Assembly (NCBI GenBank): GCA_028583415.1
Contig: CM053265.1
Coordinates: forward strand, 33,130,794 to 33,194,793
Source: Protea cynaroides
Taxonomy: Eukaryota > Streptophyta > Magnoliopsida > Proteales > Proteaceae
Reading direction: 5' to 3'
Length of the DNA: 64,000 nt
Shown here: positions 9,102 through 20,912 of the stretch, in pieces
Position numbering within the stretch: position 1 is the stretch's first letter
How the letters are laid out: every line of letters starts with the position of its first letter
Program-made: the position numbers and the translations under genes
Notes under the pieces: model-generated
What the model saw: the letters and a program-made list of their open reading frames with translations, nothing else
What the model was told of the DNA's origin: nothing
Databases searched by the model: none

Positions 9102-11308
9102 TTACTACTATGTCTATCTCACTCTACTTCTCTCTCTCTCTACTTTTCCATCTCTCTCTCTTTTTCACTTTCTCTCTCTTATCTCTCTCTTTCTCTCTAT
9201 TTCTTCTTCTCTTACTTTCATCTTCTTTCTCTCTCTCTCTCACTCTCTGCATCTCTCTCTCCTACTTTCTACGTCCCTCTTTCTCTACTTCTCGCTCTCT
9301 CTATTTTCTACCTCTCTCTCTCTCTCTCTCTCTCTTTCGCTCTCTTTCTTTTTACTTCTCCCTCTCACTTTTCTCTTTCTACTTTAGTTTCTCTCTCTAT
9401 CTCATTCCCTCTTTCTATTTTCCCTCTCTCTCTCCTCTCTCTCGCTCTCTTTTTCTACTCTCTCTCTTTCTCTCTCTCTAGCTTTTTCCCTTCCCTCCCT
9501 CTTTCTACTTCTCTTTTTGTTTCTCTTTCTCTTTCTCCCTTTCATTTTAGTTTTTTTTTCTCTCTCTCTCTCCTCGATTTCTACTTCTCTCTCTATTTCT
9601 CTCTCCCTCATTCTCTTCTCTCTCTCTCCCTCATTCCCTCTCTACTTACCTCACTTATTCTTTCTCTATCTCCTACTCTCTCTCTCCCTCTTTCTACTAC
9701 TCTCCCTATCTCTCCCTCACTCTGTACTTAGCTCTCTTTCTCTTTCTCTCTCCCATTCTTCTCTATGTCTCTTTTTACTCTCTCTCTTTTCTCTCTCTCA
9801 CTTTATTTCTCTCTCTCTCTTACTACTTCTTTCACTCTACTTCTCTCTCTCTATATCTCTCTACTTTTTACTCACTTTCTCTTTCAACTTTTCACTCTCT
9901 TTCTCTACCTCTCTCCCTTTCACTCTCTCTTTCTTTCCTCTCTCTCCCTCCATTTCTCCCACTCTTTCTACTTCTCTCTCTCTACTTCTCCTTCGCTCTC
10001 TTTCTCACTTTCCACTTCTATCTCTACCTCTCCTTCTCTCTCTCTATACTTTTCTCCCTCTCCCTCTCTCTCTTTCGTCTTCTTTCTCTGTCACTTTTTG
10101 TATCCCTCTCTCTCACTTTCTATGTCCTTCTTTTTCAACACTCTCTCTCTCTCCCTCTCTCTTTCCCTCTCATTCTACTTCTCTCACTCTCTAACTCTCT
10201 TTCTCTCTCTCTACTTTTCTCCCTCTCTCTCTCCCACTTTCATCTTTTCTCTCTATCTTTCACTCTCTACTACTCTCTCTTTCTCTACTCTCTCTCTTTC
10301 TATCTCTTTTCTCCCTCTCTCTTTCTGCTTCTCTCTCACTCTTTCTATATCTCTCTCTCTTTTTACTTCTCCCTCTCTCTCACTTGTCTCTTTCTACTTA
10401 ACTTTCACTCTCTTACTTTTTCTTTCCCTCTCTCTCTCCTCTCTCGTTCTCTTTTTCTACTCTCTCTCTTTTTCTCTCTCCCCCTTTTCCCCTTCCCTCT
10501 CTCTTTGTACGTCTCTCTCTCCTTCTCTTTTTAGTTCTCTCTCTCTCTCCTCTCTTTCTACTAATCTCTCTATCGCTCTCTATCCCGCATTCTCTCTCTC
10601 TCCCTCTCTCCACTCTCTCTCATTCTCTCTCCCTCGCCTCCCTATCTCACTCCATCTCCTTCTCTCTCTATATATATGTTTATCTCCCTCTGTCTCTTTC
10701 TCTCCCCATCTCTTATAATATATATATGTCTCTGTCTCACACTCTCTCTTTCTACATCTCTCTCTCTCTCTCTTTCATCTTCATTCATTCTCTCTCTTTC
10801 TCTTTCTCTCTTTGTTCTTTTTTCTCTCTACTTCTCAAAATCTCTCCCTTTCTACTTCTCTCCCTCTCTCACTTTTTTTGTCTCTCTCTAACTTTTCTCT
10901 CTCTCTCTCTCTCACTCTCACTCTCATTCTCTCTACTTTTCTACTTCTCTCCCTCTCTCTCTACTTCTTCCCTCTCTCTCTCTCCCTCTCTCTCTCACTT
11001 TCTACTTCTTTCTCTCTTTACTTTTCTCTCTCTAACTTTCAACTTCACTCACTTCTCCCTCTCTTCTAACTTATCGCCCTCTATTTCTACTTCTCAATCT
11101 CTTTATACTTCCATCCCCTTCTCTCTCTATCTTTCAACATCTCTCTTTCTCTCTTTCTAACGTCTCTCTTTCTACTTCTATCTCTCTCTCTTTCTCTCTC
11201 TCTACTACCCTTTCCCTTTGTACATCTCTCTCTTCTCCTACTCTTTCTACTTCTCTCCCTCTCTTTCTACTTCTCTCTCCATCTCTCTCTCTTTTCTATT
11301 TACTTTTC
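9102..11308 (+). repeat. CT-rich satellite array, block 1
   Basis: Almost pure C/T on the plus strand, with scattered A (mostly CTACTTC) and rare G. Landmark words recur in other blocks: TCTATGTCTCTTTTTACT near 9764, CTATGTCCTTCTTTTTCAAC near 10120, ATAATATATATATGTCTCTG near 10715, AACTTATCGCCCTC near 11068. The block is interrupted by element B. No gene supported. Confidence 0.93.
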
Positions 11309-13616
11309 TATCACACCCCAATTCTGCACTATTCAGAATGGTGTGATGAACCGCTAATAATCCAACGGTTCAACCAGGATCTCAAATAGGCTATCTCCGT
11401 TTTATCTGAACCCCATACATCCATAATCATAATTAGAGTAAATACACAATAGCTGAAGTCTTATAATAAGAAGAACTGAGAATCTATGTGATATTAAAAT
11501 TTAAATAACAATTTATTCTGCTTTAACTGAGACATAAATATTTAAATACCAAATACATGTCTTAATAAATCCAAGTAAATAAACCTATAAAATATCTAAT
11601 CAAATACACACGAGTTGCACTCGCAAGAGGAGTCGTGTGTATCCACTTCAACTCCAGCTTCCATTGATGCCTCGTCCCCGTACGCATACACATTCATATA
11701 ATCTTCAACGGTATAACCTGCATCATCAACTAAAAATATTCGACGTCGAGGGGTGAGCACACATCACAGCTCAGTGAGTAGCAAAAACAATGCAACAATA
11801 CATATGCATGCAATCAATTTATATCTTTGGTCCGGTTTAAAGTTTGCAGTATGGAATAGAAAGGTTTAGGTAGTCAAAGGTCGCGTTTATTGACCACACC
11901 TCTATATACACAAGTGTGTGACGTCACCCGAAGATCACGTTTATCGTCGACTCACATGCACCCAACCATGAACATTATATAACAAAGGTTAACGTTAATT
12001 GCTATATATTGCCATACCAACACGTAAGCCCCTGTTGGCGAGGGCTGCAAACTGGGCTCGCAACTAACCAATCATAATGCCAAAAGTTTATCCAAGGCCT
12101 CACCCCAGCATTCCCTCAGAATGTCCATAGAGATAGAGCTAAGGCCCCCCGATAGAGTCAGAGACTATAAGGACCGAGACCACCTCCCCTGATACTCTAC
12201 GACATAATAGTTCTGCTAAAGTAATGGCGATACGACGATGCCAATGCACAAGACTTGAGTTAGAGATAGAGCTAAAGTGCTGAGACCTGCCAAAGGTTAA
12301 CGTTTATTGACGTTCTCATCACACCCCCTTGATACTCGCTCGCATCAAGTACATCAACCACACACATACAAGCACATGCCTATTCCTATCATCATCATCA
12401 TCATCATGTTATAAACAATAAAGTAAATATGCATGAACAAGTAATAGAAATATTAGATGGCATGCTGTATGCACTTTACAAACATATTCGCATAGAATCA
12501 AGCATGGCATAGGACTCAAGAAAATAGAAAACAGTTTTGTTATTAACGAATTAGTTTGAAGTTCTGGTTCCTCACCTTAGCTTGCTAAAAGATACTTTTC
12601 CAAGCTTTAGAATCACCTTTACAATGTTATTATATTGCTAGAAGACCTATCAAAGTTGATAGAATTTAATTAGAATTAATTCCATATTTAAAAACCACTC
12701 TGTTAACTGAGGGTCGGAGGTAGGGTAGGAGTCCTGATTGACCCTGGGTGCGACCCTCCCTTAACTCTGAACTTCCTGAACACTGAGGGTCGATGGTCAG
12801 AATCACTTAGGGTTGGATGGTCATCGACCCTTGGTGCGACCCTCTGTGCACTTTGGTCCAATTCCCTCTTTTTAATCCATTCTTCGTGTTTGGGTCCTAT
12901 GGCTTGCTTCCACATTCCATTCAAAATTCATTCCATGGTCTAGAACCATGAATCATCCACCTAAATAGCTTTCATGCATTCTTCTATGGTTTTCCATAAA
13001 AACCTAACCATAGATTAATGGTTTGGGTTTCTCCGAGATCACACTCTCCCCAATAACTAACCGAAGGTCAATAGAAACTCATGGAATTAGTATCCATACC
13101 TAAGAAGAATAATCCTTCTCTGAAACTCTTCTCTTTTGGATTAATTCTCTTCCTTGTTTCTCTTCTTCTTCTTTTCCTTCTCTTCTCTATCTCTCAATTC
13201 AATTAGGGTTGTGAAAGGAGTGAAAGTGGCTCAGGGACGTCCTTTAAATAAAGTAGGAACATCCTAAAATAAGTCCCTTTGAGATTTGGAAAGAATCCCA
13301 ATCGAAAATTAGGAAATTTCCTAATTCTATTTCCTACGGTAACCGAGGGTCGATGGGAGGGTCGATGAACTCGTCGACCCTAGGGTTCTAAACTGTCCGA
13401 CCCTCCCTTCAAAACTGAGGGTCTGACTTTCTGTTTTGGGAGGTCCGACCCTGCTTAGTTGGGTATGCGACCCTTCCCCTATTTTAAGTGTTTTTGGGTC
13501 GATTTGATACCTGGGATCTCGATCTCCCTCACGCCCTTGGTCCATTTGACTCGACCATGACAGGTAAAACCAGGTTCAAGGTGGTAAGACCGGGTTAGAT
13601 TGACACGGGTCTTACA
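11309..13616 (-). repeat. 3' LTR, element B
   Basis: 2308 bp; pairs with 20913-23217. It has the same TATA/GACGTC core (13235-13250), (ATC)6 run and GGGTCGA-type clusters as its partner. Differences between the pair are mostly C/T and G/A transitions. Confidence 0.94.
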
Positions 13617-15272
13617 ACTCCCCCCAACTAATAAAAATTTCGTCCTCAAAATTGTACGTACCTTCTGAATCAAATAAGTGAGGGTATTGTTTTCGCATAG
13701 CATTCTCTTCTTCCCATGTAATCTCTTTCATGTCTCTACTTTTCCATGTAACCTTAACATAGTATATATCTCTGTTGCATAGACGTTGAACCTTTCGACT
13801 AGTGATTTCTGTTGGTGTTACTTCAAATGTCAAATCATCAGTCAATTCCAGGAAATCCACTGTCAAAACATGCGTTGGGTCTTTGACATACGTCTTCAAT
13901 AGGGAAATGTGAAATACGTCATGCACACTTGACATAGATGGTGGTAGTGCTAGCTGATAAGCCACTTTTCCACGCTTAGCTAGAATTTCATATGGCCCGA
14001 CATATCTTGGACTCAGTTTCCCTTTCTGTCCGAACCTCTTCAATCCTCGCATAGGGGATACCTTCAAAAATACTTTATCACCTACGGCGAACTCCATATC
14101 TCTTCGTCGAGTGTCTGCATATTGCTTCTGACGGTTCTGAGCTGTTCTCACTCTATCCTTGATGATGTCGACCACTCGGCAAGTCTATTCAACAAATTTT
14201 GGTCCAACAATACTACATTCTCCAACTTCATTCCAAAACAAGGGAGTTCGACACTTCCTGCCATACAGTGCTTCATAAGGTGACATCTGTATAGTAGCCT
14301 GATAGCTATTATTATAAGCAAACTCGATCAATGGTAACTTTTCGTCCCATGATCCTTTGAAATCAATTACACATGCTCGTAGCATATCTTCTGGAATCTG
14401 GATTGTATGCTCCGATTGTCCATCTGTCTGTGGGTGGAATGCAGTACTGAACTTCAATGTTATACCCATAGCCTTTTGCAATCCCTCCCAAAACTTGGAA
14501 GTAAATCATGGATCTCTATCAGACACAATGCTTTCTGGTACACCGTGTAACCAAACAATATTATCCACATACAGCTTCACTAACCTTTCCAGTGTATACA
14601 GAGGTCGTATAGGTATGAAGCGAGCTGTTTTAGTCAGACGGTCCACAATCACCCAAACTGCGTCAACTACTCGATGAGTCAATGGTAGCCCTGTGACGAA
14701 GTCCATAGTGATACAGTCCCATTTCCATGCTGGTTCCGGTAATGGTTGCAACAGTCCTGCGGGTCTTTGTCGTTCAGCCTTTACCTTCTGACAATTTAGG
14801 CATTGGGACACGAATTTAGCTACATCTGCTTTCATTCCCCTCCACCAATATAGTTTCTTTAGGTCAAGATACATTTTTGTACTTCAAGATGTATCGAATA
14901 GATGGTGGTGTGGGCTTCCTTCATCAGTCAGTGTCTAATGTCTACACTTTCTGTTTCAGGTACACATATTCTTCCTTTGTATTTCAGTACCTTCTCATCA
15001 TCCAAGGTGAACTCAAGGTTGGTCCTACCTTTCTCAATATCTTCTTGTACTGTTCTCAGATGAGGATCTACTTTGATAGCTGTCTTCACTTCATCCACTA
15101 TATCCGGTATAATCTTCAATGCCGTGAACATATTCGAAAACCGATGAATAAACCCTTGGTTGGCTGATCCATCCGTTGTATCTATCACGTATTGCTCGTT
15201 GCCGTGATTGAATACCCTTCCGGTAGTACACATTGCTGCAGTCGTGCTAACTTCTCCTTGCGATTTTATCAT
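13614..15272 (-). pseudogene. Integrase with C-terminal chromodomain-like region, element B (broken)
   Basis: Most complete integrase in the window. The N-terminal zinc module is split (linker 15272 to 14928, then CLNCQK from 14874). The core has MDFVTGLP (first Asp near 14703) and VSDRDP (second Asp), followed at once by a TGA where A has Arg (near 14506). The frame resumes at 14481 with HPQTDGQSEHTIQ, containing the catalytic Glu. A stop near 14185 precedes the last part (14175 to 13614): RQKQYAD, GPYEILAKRGKVAYQLALPP, SVHDVFHISLL, then EVTPTEITSRKVQRL...VKVTWKSRDMKEITWEEE. This last segment matches the chromodomain position of Tekay-type chromoviruses, thought to steer insertion to marked chromatin. 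The reading frame runs through the polypurine tract and ends on TAA inside the LTR edge. Confidence 0.92.
13617..13632 (-). promoter_or_regulatory. Polypurine tract, element B
   Basis: Minus strand reads TTAGTTGGGGGGAGTT immediately before the 3' LTR start TGTAAG. This is the expected primer for plus-strand DNA synthesis. It also encodes the last pol residues. Confidence 0.85.
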
Positions 15273-15283
15273 TGCCTTTCTGC

Positions 15284-16450
15284 TTAATGCACCGCTACTA
15301 CGTTCGCTTTTCCCGGATGATACTGGATATCACAATCATAGTCTTTGAATAGTTTCAGCCATATTCTTTGTCTCATATTCAACTCCTTCTGATTAAATAG
15401 ATAAGTAAGACTTTTATGGTCCGACTTAATCTGGAATTTCTCTCCGTATAAGTAATGTCTCCATATCTTGACAGCATGTACTACTGCCGCTAACTCCAAC
15501 TCATGAGTGGGGTAATTTTTCTCATGTACCTTCAACTGTCTCGAGGCATACCCAATTACTGCTCTCCTTGCATAAGCACACATCCTAATCCCAATCCCGG
15601 CGCATCAGTGTATAAGGTAAACGTTTGTCCTGGAATAGGAATAGTCAAAATTGGGGCCGATATCAATCTGGATTTCAATGTCTGGAAGCTCTTCTCACAT
15701 ATATCCGTCCACACAAACTTTTCCCTTTCCTAGTCAAACTGGTGAGAGGTACGGCAATCCGAGAATAGTCTTCTACAAATCTCCGATAATAACCAGCTAG
15801 ACCCAGAAAACTTATAATTTCTGAAACGCTCTTTGGTGCTTTCCACTTCACAATAGCCTCGATCTTGCTGGGGTCCACTTTGATTCCTTCAGCAGATACT
15901 ACATGGCCTAGGAAGGCAACTTCACTTAGCCAAAACTCGTACTATGAAAATTTGGCATAAAACTTCTTGTTTCCTTAGACGCTGTAGGGCTGCGTTTAGG
16001 TTCTTGATATGGGTTTCCTCGTCCTTGGAGTATACCAATATATCATCAATAAATACTATAACCGATGTATCCAACATATCGTGGAAAACTCGGTTCATAA
16101 GTTCCATGAACGTTGCCGGAGCATTAGTTAATCCAAAAGACATAACCAAAAATTCATAATGTCCATATCTGGTCCTGAATGCTGTCTTTGGAATATCACC
16201 TTCTTTAATCTTCAGCTGATGATAGCCTGATCGAAGGTCGATCTTAGAAAATACTTTTGCTCCTTGTAACTGATCAAACAAGTCATCGATCCGAGGTAGT
16301 GGATATCGATTCTTGATTGTCAATTTATTCAACTCCCGATAGTCGATGCATAATCGAACGCTACCATCCTTCTTCTTTACGAACAACACCGGTGCCCCCC
16401 ATGGAGATATACTGGGTCGAATATAACCCTTGTCCAGCAGTTCTTGTAGT
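15284..16450 (-). pseudogene. Reverse transcriptase and RNase H, element B (broken)
   Basis: Frame from 16450 to about 15970 carries LDKGYIRPS, VKKKDGSVRLCIDYRELN, FSKIDLRSGYHQ and FIDDILVYS (near 16041-16052), all catalytic residues intact. A one-base insertion near 15970 (CTTGTTTCC versus CTCTTTCC in A) ends it. The connection (15878 to 15675: DPSKIEAIVKW, FLGLAGYYRRF) is then broken by a one-base loss near 15725. RNase H continues in pieces down to 15284 with HPGKANVVA at its end. Non-functional. Confidence 0.9.
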
Positions 16451-17098
16451 TGCACTTTTAATTCCTTCAGTTCTGTAGGAGCCATTCTATAAGGTGCTTT
16501 TGACACTGGTGCGGCTCCAGGTATAAGGTCTATCACAAACTCTGTGGCTCGGTCGTGTGGTAATCAGGGTAGTTCCTCTGGAAATACGTCAGGGTGGTCT
16601 CGCATGACGTCAATGACTTCCATTCGTGGCGCTTCCTTGGTTAGGTCGACCACTGATACTAGATACCCGATTGCCCCCTTCTCAAGGCACTTCTTAGTCT
16701 TTAGTGCTGACAGTATGAGCTTGCGTCTACGGGGAAGTTTGGTTCCTGAGAAACTGAATTCTGCTCCTTCTTTGTCTTTGTACGTTAGCTTCTTTTCGAT
16801 GCATAATAGATTTGCAGAATGCCGAGCTAACCAGTCCATTCCCAAGATGACATCAAAGTCTGCCATCTCAAGTTGTATCAAGGTTGCATTTAAGGTCTTC
16901 TCTCCAATGAGAACTGGACATGGTCCATAACCTTTCTCTAATTCCACTTCTAACCACATCGGTGATTGTACAAGTAATTTGTAGTCTAATGTTTTGATGG
17001 TAAATTTATCTTCTTTCCAAATACCACAGATATAAAGGAATGAGTAGCTCCGGAATCAAAGAGTACTCTGGCGGGCATTCCATTTATAGGTACAATAC
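16451..17098 (-). pseudogene. Aspartic protease and PR-RT linker, element B (broken)
   Basis: The active-site motif LFDSGATHSFIS is intact near 17040-17075. A single-base deletion near 17005 (GATGGTAAA versus GATGGGTAAG in A) shifts the frame. The rest (16959 to 16564) retains ILGMDWLARHSANLL and FPEELP, then hits a TGA near 16563; the linker resumes at 16536 (IDLIPGAAPVSKAPYRM). The upstream lead-in joins gag if the 70-nt candidate intron is removed. Confidence 0.88.
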
Positions 17099-17168
17099 CT
17101 GTGATTTATTTTTAATTAGTCTACATGCTCATACAATATAAATATAACTTAAAAAGTTTCAGTCATAC
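17099..17168 (-). other. Candidate small intron between gag and protease, element B (70 nt)
   Basis: Minus strand begins GTATGACTG after GTCACAG and ends AAATCACAG before GTATTG. GACTAAT about 20 nt before the acceptor fits the plant branch-point pattern CTRAY. Gag stops at TAA 7 codons beyond the exon edge, and more stops follow in all frames. Removal gives one continuous frame from zinc knuckle to the DSG motif, apart from later mutations. Confidence 0.65.
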
Positions 17169-18411
17169 CTGTGACCACATCGGGTGATGCGGCAGCATCC
17201 TCGGATGTAACAGCATATACCCGTCCCTGATGTAACTGCTTCTTGGGCTTTGGGCACTCCCTTGCCATATGTCCCGCTTGGTTGCAGTTAAAACACTTCG
17301 GGCCTTCAGAATTTGGCTTTGGCTGAGGTTGAGCTGCTGAAGTAGTCTTGGTTGCAACAGTAAAATTCTGAGGACGGAAAGGCTTATATGTCCTGTTATT
17401 GCCTCCGTTGTAAGAATTTCCGGCTGGCCTTTTGATGCCTCTGTTCTGAGTAAAATAACTCTCCTTCTGGCTCGATTCAATAACTCGAGCAATCTGGACA
17501 GCTTCATTATAAATTTTCTTTTCTAAGCCCAGAACATGTTCTTTGATGTTTCCTCTCAGTCCCGTGACGAACCTACGGGTTTTGGTTTCTTCTTCCTGCA
17601 TACTCAGTGGTGCGAAGAAAAACAGCTCCTCATAACGCTGTTGGTATGTGTCCACTGACATCTGTCCCTAATATAAACTTAGGAACTCCTTCTCCATAGA
17701 ATCTCTGAAGCTCCGTGGAAAATATTTCTCAAAGAAGGCTTCTTTATATATAGCCCAAGTTAGTAGGGCGTGCTTGGTCAGTAAATATGCCTTCGTGGAT
17801 TTCCACCAATGATGTGCGTCGCCCTTGAGCATAAAGGTGGCACATAATACTTTCTCTTCCTCTGTGATAGTCATCATGAGGAAATTTCTCTCCATTTCGT
17901 CTATCCAGTGTTCTGGCCACAACGGATCAGACGGTGTGCCGTTGAATTCCTTGGGTTTCATCTTCAAGAATCTCTCCACTAGTCGAGAGTGGTCCAACTG
18001 ATTTTGGGGGTTTGCCCCAAACATATGGGGTGGATACTTGTAATTACCCTGAGCTGCTTCCAGAACCTGCACTGGAATCTGTGCAGTAGGTTGTTGAGGT
18101 GTCTGAGGAGCTGGGTGGTTACCCACCGGTGCTGCACTGGCTTGTCCTGTGTGCATGGGTGCAGCCTAAGTGGCTTGAAACATAATGCCCATGGCAACTT
18201 GCATCTGAGCCTGTGCGTGTTGCATCTGCTGCAGCTGTTGTGCCAGATTCATCACCACGGTTGCTATCTCTGGTGGTGGAGGTGGCAAATTTGTAGGGTT
18301 TACCGGTTCTGGATTACCCGGTGCATAATCATTTTCCTGACTGGTCTCCTCCACGGGTGGTGGTGGTGGGACTGCATTCCGGGTCTGTCAGGTTACTCTA
18401 CGTCCAGACAT
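17169..18411 (-). pseudogene. Gag capsid/nucleocapsid, element B (broken)
   Basis: Ancestral ATG at 18411-18409. Nonsense codons: TGA at codon 8 (18388-18390, shared with A), TAG at 18166-18168 and TAG at 17668-17670. No frameshift seen. The Gag core is readable (FLKMKPKEFNGTPSDP, FMLKGDAHHWW, FFEKYFPRSFRDSM), and the nucleocapsid zinc knuckle CFNCNQAGHMAREC is intact (C-X2-C-X4-H-X4-C) near 17265-17310. Of the three copies this Gag has the best knuckle and the fewest changes. Confidence 0.91.
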
Positions 18412-18550
18412 AATTCCTTTTTGTGATTGGTGGTGCTTGAAAATTATCGAAATAGGTGAGAATTCATTTATCTTTCATGTAGGCACGCTAACCGATAATC
18501 AATTCCAATTCTAGCTCATTTTATCAAAAAAAATATTGTCTTTTCTATGC

Positions 18551-18775
18551 AGGGTCGATGGTGAGGGTCGATGGTATGTCCGACCCTTGGTATCCAACCC
18601 TGGGAATGACCTGTTCTTCCCGAGAGCTGAGGTTCGATGCGAGGGTCGATGGGTGTCCGACCCTCAGTTCCGACCCTTAGTTTTCTGTCAGGTTCCCAAG
18701 AGCCGAGGGTCGATTGGACGGTCGATTCGAGGGTCGATGGTTCTAGTCGAATTATCTGACCCTCAGACTAAAAAT
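18551..18775. repeat. GGGTCGA/TCCGACCC motif cluster in leader, element B
   Basis: About a dozen AGGGTCGATGG-like and TCCGACCCT-like words within 225 bases between the gag start and the plus-strand 5' exon. It is longer than in A because a middle stretch (about 18640-18710) absent from A is present. Confidence 0.75.
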
Positions 18776-18920
18776 CAAATTTTTAAGATCCGATTTTGAG
18801 TCATTTCCTATTATTTCTCCTCCGTTTCGACTCGTCTCTCCTCTCTGAGTTGCTACAGTGCTACTCCATTGTTTTTGGTCGGTTTGACTCCGGGTTTCGA
18901 CGTCCACGTCATCCATACAG

Positions 18921-19352
18921 GTATGTTCTCTCATTTTTACCTGTTTTTAGGTTTTCTTTTCTAGGTTTTTGTCCATTTAACTTGTATTTTTCAAATTAAA
19001 CTTTTTCCAACCATAAAAATTTGATTTTTATTGGGGGCTTTTGTTATTGATATCTCGAGGAACAAAAGCCCTCACCAATTTTTTACTTTCATCGGTTGGT
19101 TATCGAGAAACTTTTAAATTTGTCATTTTTGCCCTAATTTGTCAAAATTCTCGTTTTCTTGAAATTTCTTCAAATTGGTCTTCGTGGGTTTCCATTTCCT
19201 ACTGTGTGAGTGTCGTAGGGTGTGTTGGAACCTAAGTAAGTCCTCCCGCCCACGTGTATGGTACAAAGTGAGTCTTTTGGGCAACTTACATCGTTAATTT
19301 CAGATTTTTACCCTAATAACTCCTTGTCTCCCTTTCTCTTTCTTATCTGCAG
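18921..19352 (+). other. Candidate 5'-UTR intron of the plus-strand gene, element B
   Basis: Donor CATACAG|GTATGTTC, acceptor TTCTTATCTGCAG five bases before the ATG at 19358. 432 nt, T-rich. Position and both sites match A and C. Confidence 0.62.
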
Positions 19353-19357
19353 ATACC

Positions 19358-20635
19358 ATGGCTCGTACCAAGATACCCAGAGTGGGTGATCCACTCCGCT
19401 TCCATTCTAATGAAGCCGAGGCACAGTAAGCCGACTATGCCCGTAAGACAGTGGAGGGTGGTCGTATGGTGAACTTGGCTGAGCTAGCCTTGTTCAACGT
19501 AGAGAGGGCATTTGGTGATATGGGGTGGCTCCCTGTCATCACTTACGACGCGTGCACATGTCCGGATTTGGTGCGCCAGTTCTATTGTAATCTCCAGGTA
19601 GTGGGGAATTACAATGACGTTGAGCATGGTCAGGAGTTGCGCATCACTAGTTATGTTAAAGGGGTGCACATTTCTTTTGATTATCCGCAACTGGCCGACC
19701 TACTGGGCATACCCTATGATGGCCTCATGGTGTACTGTGCGCCTGGAGAGCCACAGTTTGTTTCTATGGAGATGAGGGCAGAGATCGACAATCAGCTGCT
19801 ACGACCTGATCGCTGGCAGATGAGAGCCTGTTACATGCGTCCAGCTCCACGAGTCTTCTGTAAGATTATCCAGCATAATCTGATCCCGCATAGGAGGCAC
19901 TATGAGAGGGTTTCTCAGCTGCCCCAGTTTTTGATATACAGTATCTGCACCAGACAGCCGGTCTGCCTTCCTTACATCATCATGCGGACCATGATTAGTG
20001 CTACATTATCCGGTCATAGGGGTAATCTACCCTATGGACGCATGATTACAGTTCTACTGACCCGTCTGGGGGTTGACCTGGTAGATGAGAAGATCCAGGA
20101 GAAGACCTTCTTGTCGCCTCTAGATTGGGAGGCTATCTGCAAGATGGGTATGCGGGATGCCCAAGTCAGTGATGAGGAGAGGAACGAGATGGTGCGCCCT
20201 CACACTCGCATGGAGATGGCTGACGCCGAGGCCGCTACTAGAGCTCATGTGGATCCCATCGACGATGATGACCGTATGTATATGGATGTTGACGCCATAC
20301 CACCGCCTTCACCTACGCATGCAGTTGGTGTTGGTACTTCTTTTGCGGCGGATCCTGTACCGGAGACCGGTCCTTCTCATGCGGCTGGTCCTTCACGCCC
20401 ACCTGCTGATGACGTGCTGAGTATGTTTCACGAGATTAGAGAGGCTCAGCGCGCATCGGATCTGAGGATAGGAGAGCTTCTAGAGGCCCAACGCTAGACT
20501 GATCAGCGGGTGACTGATCTCACAGCTAGTCTGCAGGCGACTCAGACTCAGGTGGCATGGTTGACTAGAGTCTATGCCGAGGACTATGACAGAGATCGTG
20601 AGGTGCCGCCTCCTCCTTCGCCTCCAGCTTCTTGA
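19358..20635 (+). pseudogene. Extra ORF in retrotransposon leader, opposite to gag-pol (element B copy)
   Basis: 425 codons in one uninterrupted frame from MARTKIPRV to PPPPSPPAS, with only two nonsense codons: TAA at 19427-19429 (TAT in A) and TAG at 20495-20497. This is the best preserved of the three copies. Domains by eye: N-terminal FNVERAFGDMGWLPV and RQFYCNLQVVGNYNDVEHG, central YVKGVHISFDYPQLADLLG, RHYERVSQLPQFLIYSIC, the segment ISATLSGHRGNLPYGRM, acidic linker DPIDDDDRMYMDVDAIPPP, then a heptad-rich tail (LHE-like IREAQRASDLRIGELLEAQR). No membrane segment or catalytic triad recognised. Resembles plant transposon-associated proteins; role unknown. If spliced and transcribed it would give RNA antisense to the element leader. 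Confidence 0.82.
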
Positions 20636-20897
20636 GTGTACTTTATTTTCCTTATACTACAGAGTAACTGTCCGGGTTGTGGACTATACTCTGCTTTAGT
20701 TATATATATACATTTTGTTTCGCTCTCATTGTATGTAAACTTGTTTCCCATTTAATAGATGCATTATTCTCTTTTTAAATTTGGTCTCAATCATCACTGG
20801 TGCTTATAGTGTGTTAATATTACTGTTTTTATTTTTATCCTATCTCAGTTCACAATTGTCTTGAATGTATGTTAGTTCAGCGGGCAAGGCCTGAGAT
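20636..20897 (+). other. 3' flank of plus-strand ORF up to the primer site, element B
   Basis: T-rich, aligned with 6521-6780 and 47241-47493. No ORF and no strong motif other than the shared TTTAATAGATGCATTATTC. Confidence 0.5.
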
Positions 20898-20909
20898 GCT
20901 CTGATACCA
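20898..20909 (-). promoter_or_regulatory. Primer-binding site (tRNA-iMet), element B
   Basis: Minus strand TGGTATCAGAGC, a perfect match to the plant initiator-Met primer site, 3 nt inside the 5' LTR. Confidence 0.95.
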
Positions 20910-20912
20910 AGT

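Noticed and set aside
9402..9611. Minus-strand frames rich in Arg, Glu and Lys (RERERE)
   Set aside because: Complement of the CT repeat; low-complexity artefact.
17099..17168. Programmed frameshift or stop readthrough between gag and pol
   Set aside because: The frame relation differs among copies (69, 70, 71 nt) and several stops lie in the segment in more than one frame, so a single slip would not bypass them; an intron or insertion explains it better.
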